A stretch of 64,000 nt of DNA from Mesorhizobium australicum (GCF_900177325.1 NZ_FXBL01000003.1:1-64000); one strand, 5' to 3'; positions 35,356 through 44,644 are shown, numbered from the stretch's first letter. Notes: generated by a model from the letters alone, not told the origin. A program made the numbers and translations.

Positions 35356-36084
35356 CTAGAAACCTCGCGGATCGAGGAAACGCCGCACGACGTTGTCGGT
35401 GATCTTCGAGACGTTGTTGTCGTAACCGTTGTGGGAAAGGCTGCCGGCCCACGAGATCGATCCCACCGAGAACACCGCGCCATTCTGCGGCATCTCGAAG
35501 AACACGATGTCGGCACGCACCAACGGGCTCTCGTCGCCGCTCAGCCCCGGACCGGTCTCCAAGAACTCCTCCGGGACGAGGAAATAACCATTTGTGTGCC
35601 CTTCCGAGCGCGCCAGGATGTAGGCGTTCAAGGGGGTGCCGAGCTCGGGCGAAGCGCGATCCAATTCGAGCCCCGCCGCACCCCCGCCGATCAGGCCGAA
35701 ATCGCCGATCCGTTCGTCCGCGCCGACGCCCTCGAAGACGAACTGAACCTCCGGCTTGAAGCTGTCCGACATCCGCACGAAGTAGGACGAGATATCGAAA
35801 CCTTGTGCCGCGAAGCCGACGCCGACGAGCCCCTGCGGTGCGCGGCCCTGGCGCAGCCAGAGGCCGCCATAGCGGCCGTCGAACCCCTGATAATACTCAC
35901 CCACCTCGGTCGGCCAGGCGCGGATGCCGGTTTCGGCGCGGCGTAGCTCGATGATGCCGGGGAAATCGCGATTGAAGGCGACGCGCCAGTAGAACCCGTC
36001 GCCGCCCATATACAGGAGCCGGCCGCCACGCTTCGCGTACGTATCGACGGCGTCCCACATCTCCGTCGAGACGTATTCGGGGTG
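35356..36084 (-). pseudogene. 5'-truncated second dimethylformamidase large subunit
   Basis: About 242 C-terminal residues of a DmfA2 relative. The sequence starts G-H-P-E-Y right at the junction with hyuA (about 36084), so it keeps only the H-x-E part of the metal site, and then runs through GGRLLYMGGDGFYWRVAF to NGYDNNVSKITDNVVRRF. It is similar to but distinct from the intact copy (for instance YMGGNGWYWRIAY there), so it is a diverged paralogue and not a local duplicate. No small-subunit gene accompanies it. Confidence 0.85.
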
Positions 36085-36386
36085 ACCGGCGCGACCAGGA
36101 TGTCGAAATCCGACTGGTCAGACTGAGTGGCGCAGCGCCCGCCCCGACCGACAAGCTGCCGCTGCCGGACATCGTCGCCGGCGAAAATCCGCTGATCGCC
36201 CACTCGCCGCTCTGGCTCGACGGCGCGATGGTCGAGGTACCGGTCTATGACCGCGCGCGGCTCATGCCGGGCACGCGCCTCGCCGGACCCCTGATCGTCG
36301 AGCAGCAGGACTCGACCCTGGTCGTCGGCACGCAGCAGATCGCGGTCGACGATTTCGGCAGCATCATCATCGGGATGAAACAATGA
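36081..36386 (+). pseudogene. 3' end of N-methylhydantoinase A / oxoprolinase subunit A gene
   Basis: About 100 C-terminal residues in frame to TGA at 36384: GDRRDQDVEIRLVRLSGAAP, NPLIAHSPLW, RLAGPLIVEQQDSTLVVG and FGSIIIGMKQ. This is the familiar C-terminal pattern of HyuA (A-G-P-x-I-V-E). The stop overlaps the start of hyuB (ATGA), as in complete hyuAB operons. Everything upstream was replaced by the dmfA2 remnant on the opposite strand. Confidence 0.8.
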
Positions 36387-38020
36387 CCAGTGACCCGATC
36401 CTCGCCGAGGTGGTGCGGCATGGCCTGCAGGCCGTCGCCGAGGAAATGGGCGCGGCGCTGATCCGCACCGCGCACTCGGTCAACATCCGCGACCGCCGGG
36501 ATTTTTCCTGCGGCGTGTTCGATGCGCAAGGCCGGCTGATCGCGCAGGCTGAGCACATCCCCGTGCATCTTGGCCTCATCGCCGGCGTCGTCCAGCGCTG
36601 CGTCGCCGCGTCCGGCCGTGACATCGCGCCGGACAGCATGATAGTCACCAACGACCCTTGGCTCACTGGCTCGCATCTGCCCGACGTGGTGGTCATCGCT
36701 CCGGTCGACCGCGACGGCGTACGGCTCGGCTATGTCGCCAACATGGCGCACCAGGTCGATCTCGGCGGCATGGCGCCCGGCAGCCTGGCGCTCGGCACGG
36801 TCGAGATCATGCAGGAAGGGTTGCGCGTCCCTCCGATGATGCTGGTGCGCGACGGCGAAGTCGAAGCTTCGACCCTCGCTCTGTTCAGGCTCGCCAGCCG
36901 CACGCCGGAGATGGTGGCGGGCGATCTGCTCGCCCAGGCCGCGGCCAATTCTACCGGCGCGCGTCGCCTCGCCGATCTCGTCGGCCGCACAGGGACGACG
37001 CGGTTCGACGCGGCAGTGAATACGCTGATCGCCACGACCGCCCGCCGGCTGGAGCAGCGGTTTCGTGCGCTGGACGGGCGTGAAAGCGCATTCGAGGACG
37101 TTCTCGAATGGTCCGAAAATGGCCGCGACGTCGATTTGCCGGTGAGAGTCCGGCTGACGGCGAAGGACGGCCGGCTCGCCGCCGATTTCACCGGCACGGC
37201 GGGACAGGTGGAGGGGCCTATCAACGCGCCGCGCTTCCTCACGTCGAGCTGCCTGCTCTATGTCGTCAAGGCGCTGCTCGATCCCGAGATCGCGTCCAAT
37301 GCCGGGCTGTTTTCGCAGATCGATCTCGTCACGCCGGCAAGGAGCATCGTCGACGCCGAAGCGCCCGCGCCGGTGGCGCTCTGCACCTCGATCACCAGCC
37401 AGCGTATCACCGACGCCCTGCTCGGCGCGTTCAACGCGCTCACGTCCGAACGCGCCATCGCCGCCTCGACCGGCAGCATGAACGCGCTGATCATGGGCGG
37501 CGTCGATCCGCGCACGGGAAAAGCCTATTCCTATGTCGAAACCTATGGCGGCGGACAGGGCGGCCTGCCGCGGCGCGACGGCGCCGACGGCGTGCATTCG
37601 CACATGACCAACACAGCCAACTCGCCGGTCGAACTGATCGAGCGGGAGTATCCCCTAACCGTCCTGCATTACGGGCTCGTGCCGGGGAGCGGCGGTGCGG
37701 GAGAATTCCGCGGCGGCCATGGCCTGACACGTTCGATCCGCCTCGAATCCGACGCCGTCGTGACCGTCCATCTCGACCGCACCCGGCACCGGCCCTGGGG
37801 TGTCAACGGCGGCGCGCCGGGCGGCCATTCGCGGCTCACCGTGCGCGACGTGAGCGGCGAGCGACTTTTGCCCGGAAAGAGCACGACCGCGCTCGGGCGC
37901 GGCGCGGTGGTTACCGTCGAGACCGCCGGCGGCGGCGGCTGGGGCGATCCGGCGCTCCGCTCGGCGGATGCGCTCGAAGACGACACGCGCGGCGGTCTTT
38001 CGGGTCGCGATGCACGATAA
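36383..38020 (+). CDS. Hydantoinase B / 5-oxoprolinase beta subunit family protein
   Basis: 545 aa HyuB-type subunit. Typical segments are ALIRTAHSVNIRDRRDFSCG near residues 25-44, NDPWLTGSHLPDVVV around 93-107, GGGQGGLPRRDGADGVHSHM near 391-410, and GGGGWGDPALR near the end. With HyuA it makes ATP-dependent hydantoinases or oxoprolinases, but the partner gene here is destroyed. The frame stops at TAA immediately before TGTCAAAGG, a candidate transposon end. Family members usually continue about ten residues further, so the tail may be cut. Confidence 0.85.
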   Translation: MTSDPILAEVVRHGLQAVAEEMGAALIRTAHSVNIRDRRDFSCGVFDAQGRLIAQAEHIPVHLGLIAGVVQRCVAASGRDIAPDSMIVTNDPWLTGSHLPDVVVIAPVDRDGVRLGYVANMAHQVDLGGMAPGSLALGTVEIMQEGLRVPPMMLVRDGEVEASTLALFRLASRTPEMVAGDLLAQAAANSTGARRLADLVGRTGTTRFDAAVNTLIATTARRLEQRFRALDGRESAFEDVLEWSENGRDVDLPVRVRLTAKDGRLAADFTGTAGQVEGPINAPRFLTSSCLLYVVKALLDPEIASNAGLFSQIDLVTPARSIVDAEAPAPVALCTSITSQRITDALLGAFNALTSERAIAASTGSMNALIMGGVDPRTGKAYSYVETYGGGQGGLPRRDGADGVHSHMTNTANSPVELIEREYPLTVLHYGLVPGSGGAGEFRGGHGLTRSIRLESDAVVTVHLDRTRHRPWGVNGGAPGGHSRLTVRDVSGERLLPGKSTTALGRGAVVTVETAGGGGWGDPALRSADALEDDTRGGLSGRDAR

Positions 38021-38326
38021 TGTCAAAGGCTTATCGCTCGTTTTGCTCTTTATATAGAGAATGGCCCATGTGGCTCGTTTTTCATCGCCGGACAGCCTCC
38101 TTTAGGCGTCAGATCGACGAGAATTCGCGTTCATTGAGCGGACCTGGTTTGCGGCCAATTCCCGGACCCCTTGCCGAGGAATGGCCTCTCTCGTCGAGCA
38201 GAGCGCCAGAATAGGCGTCAATCGTGCCTCCGATCGAAATCTCGCGCACGGTTATGAGATTCCTCGAGCGCAATTGTGAAACTGGCTGAGTCGGAATTGT
38301 GAGACTCCGCAACACGGCGCGTAGTC
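38021..38326. repeat. Probable left end of the second tni element, with transposase-site repeats
   Basis: No gene. The stretch starts TGTCAAAGGCTTATCGC straight after the hyuB stop. Three related motifs follow at 38251 (GTTATGAGATTCC), 38271 (CAATTGTGAAACT) and 38294 (GAATTGTGAGACT), spaced 20 and 23 bases. They resemble the TTATGAGAATCC site at the left end of the first transposon and are probably TniA binding sites. Confidence 0.5.
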
Positions 38327-39523
38327 TCACGATATCTGAATCGCCTGCCCGTCGCTCCGCGGCCGGGGCGACAGCCTTGCCCCGAGTGCCGCCGCGTTCC
38401 CGGCAAGCGCGGCATCGATCAGGCCTGCTCGAACACGCTCCCGTTTCCGCCGTGGCAGCTTTTCGGCGGCGATCCAGCGCGGATCAGCCAGAATTTGACG
38501 CGCCAGGCGCTCGTATTCGGCCGAGGAGCGCTTCTGTAGCTGGACATGCGGCCGTCGGCTCGACCTTGAGAGCCGTTCCCGCCGTGGCGCGGCCCGCCGC
38601 ACCAGGTGGGCGGCGGCAGGCGGCGACGTACCGTCAACGCGCGGGTCGGCGCCGAAGATATCGTTGAGGGCAAGCAGCGTGAGGAAACGCCACCGTGCCG
38701 GCAACTGGCCGACCGGCGCATCGGCGCCGACGGCATGCCGGACATCATAGGGACAGCGCCAGCCCGCTTCATTGAACCAAAGCGCCAGCACGGGTCGCGC
38801 TGCAGCGGGGTGGTCGAGCGGCGCCCAAAGCATCGCAAGCGCCTTCTCGAACTGCCCCCGCGCGGGATTTTCGTGATCGACGCTTGCGGTGATCCGCTGC
38901 TGGACGGCAAGCGTCCACCGCATAAGGTTACGGTCGTGCCGGTCGCACTCCCCTCCCCTATCGGCCAAAATCACGCCGCAAGAGCTGCAAACAGGCCGCG
39001 CGCGACCGTCGAGCAGGCGGAAAGCCACGGAAAGACGGCGGTGGCATGACAGGCAGCGATCGAGCAGCAACTCGCCATGAGTTGGGCAGATGCAACGTTC
39101 GGCGAGCATCCAGCCGGCCCGCAAATAGCCGTCGCGCCCCGCGGATTGATCGGCAGCGAAGCAGGCGAGACAGACCGGGGTCGACCCGGTCACTATCGAC
39201 GGCGTCCATTCCGGTCCCCTGCTCACGTACCATGCTCGAGCTCGTAGTGGGTAGCGCCAGCTCAACGACAAACGCTGCAGTCGCTCGGGGTCGACACCGC
39301 AGGCCCGCGCCCATGCCTGAGCCTGATCCACGGTCGGAGCTCGGTCGTCGATCGTCGTGGGCGTGGGCGTGGGCGTGGAAAAGCTGTTTCCGTCGCCGGC
39401 GAAATGGCCCGCCAGCTCTTCCGCTGTAAGACCATAACGGCATGCCACCCGCGCCATCCAGGATGACAGCAATTCGTCACGACGGGGCCGCGGCGCCATG
39501 GGGAGACGACCCGGCCCCATCAA
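38327..39523 (-). CDS. tniQ: TniQ-family protein of the second tni element
   Basis: 398 aa, longer than the 288-aa TniQ of the first transposon. The N-terminal PRPRRDELLSSWMARVACRY is the TniQ hallmark; Zn-binding Cys occur in VCLACFAAD, CICPTHGELLLDRCLSCH and PVCSSCG. It starts inside the tniB stop (4-base overlap). The C-terminal 150 residues are an Arg-rich DNA-binding-like region. It presumably selects the target site. Confidence 0.88.
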   Translation of the reverse strand: MMGPGRLPMAPRPRRDELLSSWMARVACRYGLTAEELAGHFAGDGNSFSTPTPTPTTIDDRAPTVDQAQAWARACGVDPERLQRLSLSWRYPLRARAWYVSRGPEWTPSIVTGSTPVCLACFAADQSAGRDGYLRAGWMLAERCICPTHGELLLDRCLSCHRRLSVAFRLLDGRARPVCSSCGVILADRGGECDRHDRNLMRWTLAVQQRITASVDHENPARGQFEKALAMLWAPLDHPAAARPVLALWFNEAGWRCPYDVRHAVGADAPVGQLPARWRFLTLLALNDIFGADPRVDGTSPPAAAHLVRRAAPRRERLSRSSRRPHVQLQKRSSAEYERLARQILADPRWIAAEKLPRRKRERVRAGLIDAALAGNAAALGARLSPRPRSDGQAIQIS

Positions 39524-40449
39524 CCGACTGCCGCCTGCGGCATCCGCCGGCGCGCCGACTGCGTCATCGACACAAGCGGCAGCACGAGATCATCGCCGAA
39601 GCTCACAAGGTCGAGCCGTTCCCTCCCCGACCGGATCGCCTCCTCAGCCGCCGTTTCGATCAATCGAAAAATCCGGGCCGTGACGCCGCTGGTGAGCACA
39701 TGGATCCGCTCACGAACCGCGGCGCTTTCGAGGTCGGAAGGCGCGCGCAGGGGCAGGATACGGGACAGGCTCTTCAAGAGCCGCGCAAGGGCATGGTCGT
39801 TCTTCCAGGGTTTTAGGTGAAACGCCTCGAAGCGCTCGGCGAGTTGCGCGTCCGTGAGCAAGGCCTGTCGCGCCAGATCGGTGCCGGCGCAGACAAGCGG
39901 AACCCTCAGGTCATTTGCGAGAAACCGCAGGGCATTCAGAAAAACCCGCTGTTGCCGGTAGGTCCCCGCCAGCATGCCGTTGACCTCGTCGAGCACGATC
40001 ATCCTGGCGCCGACGGTGCGCAGCAGCGAGCGGCAGATGTCCTTCTCCCGGGCAAGTGTGCCGCCGACGAGCGCCGGGGCTTGCACGCTGGCCAGCAATT
40101 CCCGGTAGAGATCGCGCTCGATCGGTTCCGAGGGCACCTGCGCCAAGACGACAGGCCTCGTCGTAACGCCGGTCGATTGGCAGAAGGTGGCCGGATGCGC
40201 ACGCTCGAATTTGCGGATGATCTTGGTCTTGCCCATGCCTGTGTCGCCATAGATCAAGAGGCAGGGCATGCGGTCGCGTGGCGGATAGTCCAGTAGGGAA
40301 TTTAGGCGGACGAGTGCCGCCTCCGCCTGCTCGAACCCGATCCAGCGGTCGGCCTTGATCCAGGCAATGCGCTCTTCGTCGGGCAAAGCGGCATAGCGGC
40401 GATAGCTCTCGTCGAGGTGTTCATATGTCCCCTCCCCTCTCATGACCAT
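39520..40449 (-). CDS. tniB: TniB AAA+ ATPase of the second tni element
   Basis: 309 aa. Walker A YGDTGMGKTKIIRKF and Walker B RMIVLDEVNGMLAG match TniB/TnsC proteins. It overlaps tniA by 10 bases and tniQ by 4, giving a tight operon. Compared with the first TniB only the motifs are shared, so the two systems are separate families. Confidence 0.9.
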   Translation of the reverse strand: MVMRGEGTYEHLDESYRRYAALPDEERIAWIKADRWIGFEQAEAALVRLNSLLDYPPRDRMPCLLIYGDTGMGKTKIIRKFERAHPATFCQSTGVTTRPVVLAQVPSEPIERDLYRELLASVQAPALVGGTLAREKDICRSLLRTVGARMIVLDEVNGMLAGTYRQQRVFLNALRFLANDLRVPLVCAGTDLARQALLTDAQLAERFEAFHLKPWKNDHALARLLKSLSRILPLRAPSDLESAAVRERIHVLTSGVTARIFRLIETAAEEAIRSGRERLDLVSFGDDLVLPLVSMTQSARRRMPQAAVG

Positions 40450-42092
40450 TCCTCGACGGCGTAGACGGGGACCTTGCTCCAGTCGATCGGCCGCTCATCC
40501 TCGATTTGCGCAGGCTCGGCCGCAACCGGCGAGTTTGACGCGGCATCGCCGAGCGCTCGGTCGCGCCTTTCCGCCAGTTGACGCGCCGCCCTGGTTCGCA
40601 AGGTCGCTTCATCGACCAATGCGCGTTGCGCCTCGATGGTCTCGAAGATCAGCTGCTCGTCGACCAGCGCAAGACCGTGCTCCCGCAGGGCGGTCCGGGC
40701 ACGGCGATGTTCGCCAAGCGTGATCGGCGGGCGTCGTAGATCGGCAAAGCGGATCGGCCAGCGCTTACCGTCCGGAGCACGCACGAAAATCCTCGAAAGA
40801 TCGCGTGGGTCGTAGGAAACGGGCAACGGCCGATCGAGCCGGCCGGCCCAGATGCTGAGGACGTCATCCCAGTAGCGAAGACCGAACAGGTGAATGCCGT
40901 CGCGCCGCACCAACCGGTCGACGCTGGGAAGGAAATCGACCATGAAACCGGCCAGATCGTGGGGATGACGTACTGGTCTGGCACGACGGGCCGCGGCCTC
41001 ATGCCAGGCCGCCAGAGGTGGAATTCCAAGCGTTCCATGCCGATCGGCGTGGTAGCGCATGATCTCGAGCGCCATCCACCGCTCCAGCTCATCCATCGTC
41101 ATCGTCGCATTGGCGGCGGAATCGTAGCCGCCGCGCTCGTCGATGTCGCTGAACGTCGTGCCTGGCAGAAGATGGACAGCGCCCATCATGGTGCCGATCA
41201 GCCGTTCGATGTGACCACCATAGTGGGGTGTGGCGACCGGACGGTGGATGAGTTCGATGCCGTATTCCTCAGCGCCGCGCCGAAGGGCACGCGACCGGAA
41301 TTCCTTGGCGTTGTCGAGATGAATCGCGTCCGGAAACCCGGAGATCGGCCACTCCGTATCGATCCCCAGCCCGGCGAGCCATGATTCTTTCGGCTGCACG
41401 ATATGCTGGATCGCGAGAGCCACCGAGACCGTCGACGGCGCCTCGAGCGTCAGGTAAAACCCGGCAACCATGCGGCTTGCGATGTCGATGGCGAGCGTCA
41501 ACCATGGCCTCTGCAGCGGCCGACGATACTGGCGATCGACGACGATGACATCGACCAGCGTATGGTCGATCTGGACAACGTCGAACGCGAACTCCGCGGT
41601 ATATTCCCCCGGCACTGGCCGGAAGCGATCACGTGCTGCTTTCGAGCCAAGCCGTGCCTTGGTCAGTTCGGCAGGATCCATGGCCGTGATCCGCGCCTTT
41701 ACCGCATGCCAGGACGGTGCGCGCACGCCACGCGACCGGCAGAGTCTGCGGATTTCCTTGTGCAGCCGGTTGATGCTCGGCTTCTGGCGTGTCTTGTAGA
41801 AGTCCCGCACCGCTTCGGCGATCACGGCTTCGGTCTCGTCCGGCAATCGGCGGCTGCCTTGCCGCGTCCCCGCAGGGCGCGGCAGCAGCGAACTCGTGAC
41901 GGGATGCTCCTGATACGCCCTGGTCAGTTCATAGAGCCGAGTGCGCTTCAGGCCGAGTTCATGGCAGGCTCGGAAGAAATCTGCCCGACCTGGGCTGTCG
42001 AGCGACACAAGCCTTCGGATCACGACTTCCCTTGCAACCGCCTCGCTCCAGGCGGTGTCATCGATCGTGTCCTTGTCGGGTCCGTGAACCAC
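40440..42092 (-). CDS. tniA: TniA DDE transposase of the second tni element
   Basis: 550 aa Mu/TnsB-type transposase. Catalytic residues: D176 in VVQIDHTLVD, D260 in AIHLDNAKEF and E295 in YGGHIERLIG. N-terminal HTH domains occupy about residues 15-135. The C-terminal Mu-type domain shows PVSYDPRDLSRIFVRAPDG. Intact, so this element may be active. Confidence 0.9.
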   Translation of the reverse strand: MVHGPDKDTIDDTAWSEAVAREVVIRRLVSLDSPGRADFFRACHELGLKRTRLYELTRAYQEHPVTSSLLPRPAGTRQGSRRLPDETEAVIAEAVRDFYKTRQKPSINRLHKEIRRLCRSRGVRAPSWHAVKARITAMDPAELTKARLGSKAARDRFRPVPGEYTAEFAFDVVQIDHTLVDVIVVDRQYRRPLQRPWLTLAIDIASRMVAGFYLTLEAPSTVSVALAIQHIVQPKESWLAGLGIDTEWPISGFPDAIHLDNAKEFRSRALRRGAEEYGIELIHRPVATPHYGGHIERLIGTMMGAVHLLPGTTFSDIDERGGYDSAANATMTMDELERWMALEIMRYHADRHGTLGIPPLAAWHEAAARRARPVRHPHDLAGFMVDFLPSVDRLVRRDGIHLFGLRYWDDVLSIWAGRLDRPLPVSYDPRDLSRIFVRAPDGKRWPIRFADLRRPPITLGEHRRARTALREHGLALVDEQLIFETIEAQRALVDEATLRTRAARQLAERRDRALGDAASNSPVAAEPAQIEDERPIDWSKVPVYAVEEWS

Positions 42093-42162
42093 AGCAGCCT
42101 CGCTGTAAAGTTCGTCCGATCGAATACTACGAAAAATCCAGTGATTCGGCTAGAATCCGCCA

Positions 42163-43452
42163 ATGAACTCCGAACATGATTCGCGCCAGATCAATAGCTT
42201 GTCGTCCGCCGATGAAACGCGAGCGACAGCCCGAATCGTCGATCAAAACCTCGAAAAACGTACTCGGCACGGCTCTGCTCGATCACAGGAAACGCCCCCG
42301 GGTGTCGCCCTGACCGCGCCGGCGGGCTCGGCCGACGACGACGCGCCGATCGCCGAGGACCTGCCCGACATCATCGATGTCGTCCTGGACATGGGCCGTG
42401 TGCCGGAAGAGCCGCCAGCGGAAGCCCCCTCCCCTCCCCTCGCGGCCGTCCCCACCTCGCGATTGCCGGGCCATCTCGACGCGCTCGCCGATCGGGCGCG
42501 CGGCTATGTCGAGGCGGCGAGTTCGGCCAACACGCGGCGCGCCTACGGGTCAGACTGGAGGCACTTTGCAAGCTGGTGCCGGCGGCAAGGCGTTGAGCCG
42601 TTGCCACCGGCCCCGCAAACCGTCGGCCTCTACATTACCGCCTGCGCCTCCGGGACCGTGACCGGCGACAAGAAACCGAACTCCGTTTCCACCATTGAGC
42701 GCCGGCTGTCGTCCCTTTCCTGGAACTACTCCCAACGTGGGCTAACGCTGGATCGCAAGGATCGTCATATCGCAACCGTCATGGCCGGCATCCGCAACAA
42801 GCACGCAGCCCCACCTCGCCAGAAGGAAGCGGTGCTGCCCGAGGATCTCATCGCCATGCTGGAAACGCTCGACCGCGGCACCCTGCGCGGTCTGCGGGAT
42901 CGTGCCATGCTGCTCCTTGGCTTCGCCGGCGGACTGCGCCGTTCCGAGGTCGTCGGTCTGGACGTAGGCCGCGACCAGACCGAGGAGTCTTCCGGCTGGG
43001 TGGAAATTCTGGACAAAGGCATGCTGCTGACATTGCGGGGCAAGACCGGCTGGCGGGAGGTAGAAGTCGGCCGCGGCTCTTCCGACACGACCTGCCCCGT
43101 CGTGGCGCTTCAAACCTGGCTGAAGTTTGCGCGTATTGCCCACGGCCCTCTGTTCCGGCGCGTCACCGGCCAGGGCAAGGCGGTCGGCGCCGAGCGGCTC
43201 AACGACCAGGAGGTCGCGCGCTTGGTCAAACGCACGGCACTCGCCGCCGGCGTGCGCGGCGACCTACCCGAAGGCGAGCGCGCAAAGCTGTTTGCCGGAC
43301 ATTCATTGCGGTCAGGCCTCGCCTCCTCGGCCGAGGTCGACGAACGTTATGTGCAAAAGCAGCTCGGCCATGCGTCCGCGGAGATGACGCGCAGATACCA
43401 GAGGCGCCGTGACCGATTCCGGGTGAATCTGACAAAGGCCTCGGGGCTCTAG
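42163..43452 (+). CDS. Tyrosine-type site-specific recombinase beside tniABQ
   Basis: 429 aa. A long disordered N-terminus (about 110 residues, Pro/Ala-rich) is followed by a SAM-like core-binding domain (SANTRRAYGSDWRHFASWCR) and the catalytic domain with Arg in GLRRSEVVGL, H-x-x-R in FAGHSLRSGLA, His in QLGHASAEMT and Tyr in RRYQRRRDRF. It is divergent from tniA across 70 bases. Classical Tn5053/Tn402 use a serine resolvase (TniR), so a tyrosine enzyme as resolvase is unusual; it could alternatively be an independent integrase gene carried by the element. Confidence 0.85.
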   Translation: MNSEHDSRQINSLSSADETRATARIVDQNLEKRTRHGSARSQETPPGVALTAPAGSADDDAPIAEDLPDIIDVVLDMGRVPEEPPAEAPSPPLAAVPTSRLPGHLDALADRARGYVEAASSANTRRAYGSDWRHFASWCRRQGVEPLPPAPQTVGLYITACASGTVTGDKKPNSVSTIERRLSSLSWNYSQRGLTLDRKDRHIATVMAGIRNKHAAPPRQKEAVLPEDLIAMLETLDRGTLRGLRDRAMLLLGFAGGLRRSEVVGLDVGRDQTEESSGWVEILDKGMLLTLRGKTGWREVEVGRGSSDTTCPVVALQTWLKFARIAHGPLFRRVTGQGKAVGAERLNDQEVARLVKRTALAAGVRGDLPEGERAKLFAGHSLRSGLASSAEVDERYVQKQLGHASAEMTRRYQRRRDRFRVNLTKASGL

Positions 43453-43492
43453 AAAGCCCCCTCCCCTGCCCCGCTCGATCATCGGGGTACGG

Positions 43493-44185
43493 TCAGGTCT
43501 TAGGGGGCGACAACACCTCATCGAGCACCGCCAGCGCTGTGTCCAGACTATCGGCCGTGGCCGCCTCATAGTCGGGCATGATCATCAGCTGCGATATGGC
43601 GCGGTCGACAAATTCCGGGTTCAGTTTCTCCAACCGGTCCTTGGTCCGGGAAACCTGCTCGGGGAACGCTCGCAGAGCTTCGACCAGAGGCTCCAATTGG
43701 GTGCGTGCTGCAGCAGCGATATCGAAAATGTCACGTGGTTTGGCTTCCGCTCCCCTGTAGTAGACCTTCTTAGCGATGATTTCCGGAATGGTCTCGATCT
43801 GCACGGCCCTGCCCTCGACGTTTCGTATCTGGAAGGGCATCAACGTCAGCGGTCCGGCTACGATGAAATCGATCTCGCCGACATCCTCGAATGCGAACTT
43901 TTGGAACCGCAGTCCGTCGCCCTGATAGGCTGACGGCACCAGATCAAAACGCAGTCGGCTTCTGGACGGATCGATGAACCCAAGCAGTTGAGGATCATCC
44001 AGGAAGATATCGATGTCATGGCTTTCGCGATGACCGATCTGAATCATCATTGCCGTACCGCCGCCAAACGACCATTCGAAGTCGTGGCCGCCAGTATTCT
44101 CTCGCAGCTGGTCAATCAGATCGACGGCAATGCTAAAAAGCCGCCGCCACTCGGAAGGGCGCCGACCATCCTGTCCGACCATCAC
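43493..44185 (-). CDS. AbiEii/AbiGii-type nucleotidyltransferase (putative type IV toxin)
   Basis: 230 aa. The nucleotidyltransferase signature is visible: FGGGTAMMIQIGHRESHDID with G-G-x-x-x and the D-x-D pair in HDIDIFLDD (about residues 44-60), then a third acidic residue in GEIDFIVAG. This is the AbiEii/MenT superfamily, used in phage exclusion and toxin-antitoxin systems. It overlaps the upstream 99-aa gene by 4 bases. It converges with the recombinase gene and may be cargo of the second tni element. Confidence 0.8.
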   Translation of the reverse strand: MMVGQDGRRPSEWRRLFSIAVDLIDQLRENTGGHDFEWSFGGGTAMMIQIGHRESHDIDIFLDDPQLLGFIDPSRSRLRFDLVPSAYQGDGLRFQKFAFEDVGEIDFIVAGPLTLMPFQIRNVEGRAVQIETIPEIIAKKVYYRGAEAKPRDIFDIAAAARTQLEPLVEALRAFPEQVSRTKDRLEKLNPEFVDRAISQLMIMPDYEAATADSLDTALAVLDEVLSPPKT

Positions 44186-44481
44186 GCAGCGAGCGGATAG
44201 CTCTCGCCGGACCAGGCAGAGAACGCAGCGGCAAATGCCTGCAGATCGGGGACAGGGATATGATGGACAGCAGCAAACTCGACCTGCAGCAAAGGAGAAA
44301 CCTCACCGAGAAAGGTGCTGACATGGCCAGGGTGCTGTTTGGCCAAGTCGAGATCCACAAGGCAATGCGCCAGCATCGCGTCGTCCAGCTGCATGCTGTA
44401 GGGCGCGTTCACGGTCGTCAGGACGGAAGCCAGATGCTTGTTCATAGTCGCGGTAAGGTAATCTTTTCGAGCTCGTGACAC
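44182..44481 (-). CDS. Small protein paired with the nucleotidyltransferase
   Basis: 99 aa with a GTG start at 44481, or 87 aa from ATG at 44445 (MNKHLASVLTTVNAPYSMQL). It lies directly upstream of the nucleotidyltransferase gene and overlaps it by 4 bases, the position an antitoxin usually takes. No HTH typical of AbiEi is visible, so it is either a different kind of partner or a small accessory protein. Not recognised by family. Confidence 0.55.
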   Translation of the reverse strand: MSRARKDYLTATMNKHLASVLTTVNAPYSMQLDDAMLAHCLVDLDLAKQHPGHVSTFLGEVSPLLQVEFAAVHHIPVPDLQAFAAAFSAWSGESYPLAA

Positions 44482-44644
44482 AAGTTGCGGCCGCCGTCGC
44501 CGTCGAGAAGGCAGATAACATTCCTATCGACAATGTACCTGTGATCAATGGCGATTGATATCGCGCAGCAAGTTCGCCAGAATCGCGATGATCGCCACCT
44601 GTACCATGCCGAATTGCCCTTTCCTCGGACGAGAACCCCCGAAC

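Larger units (their letters stand above)
38021..43452 (-). mobile_element. Second Tn5053/Tn7-like element (tniABQ plus tyrosine recombinase); right end not found
   Basis: An unrelated tniA-tniB-tniQ set (distinct sequence from the first transposon) with a divergent tyrosine recombinase. The left limit is inferred from the TGT at the hyuB stop. I found no matching ACA end; the element may extend to about 44500 and include the AbiE-type pair. The coordinates here cover only what clearly belongs. Confidence 0.6.

Noticed and set aside
36245..37603. 452-aa minus-strand open frame opposite hyuB
   Set aside because: Antisense shadow; hyuB motifs cover the region.
44505..44520. GATAA near 44512 as the second target repeat of the second tni element (matching GATAA at the hyuB stop)
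   Set aside because: A single 5-mer match is expected by chance in this range, and the adjoining bases do not form an end similar to TGTCAAAGG.
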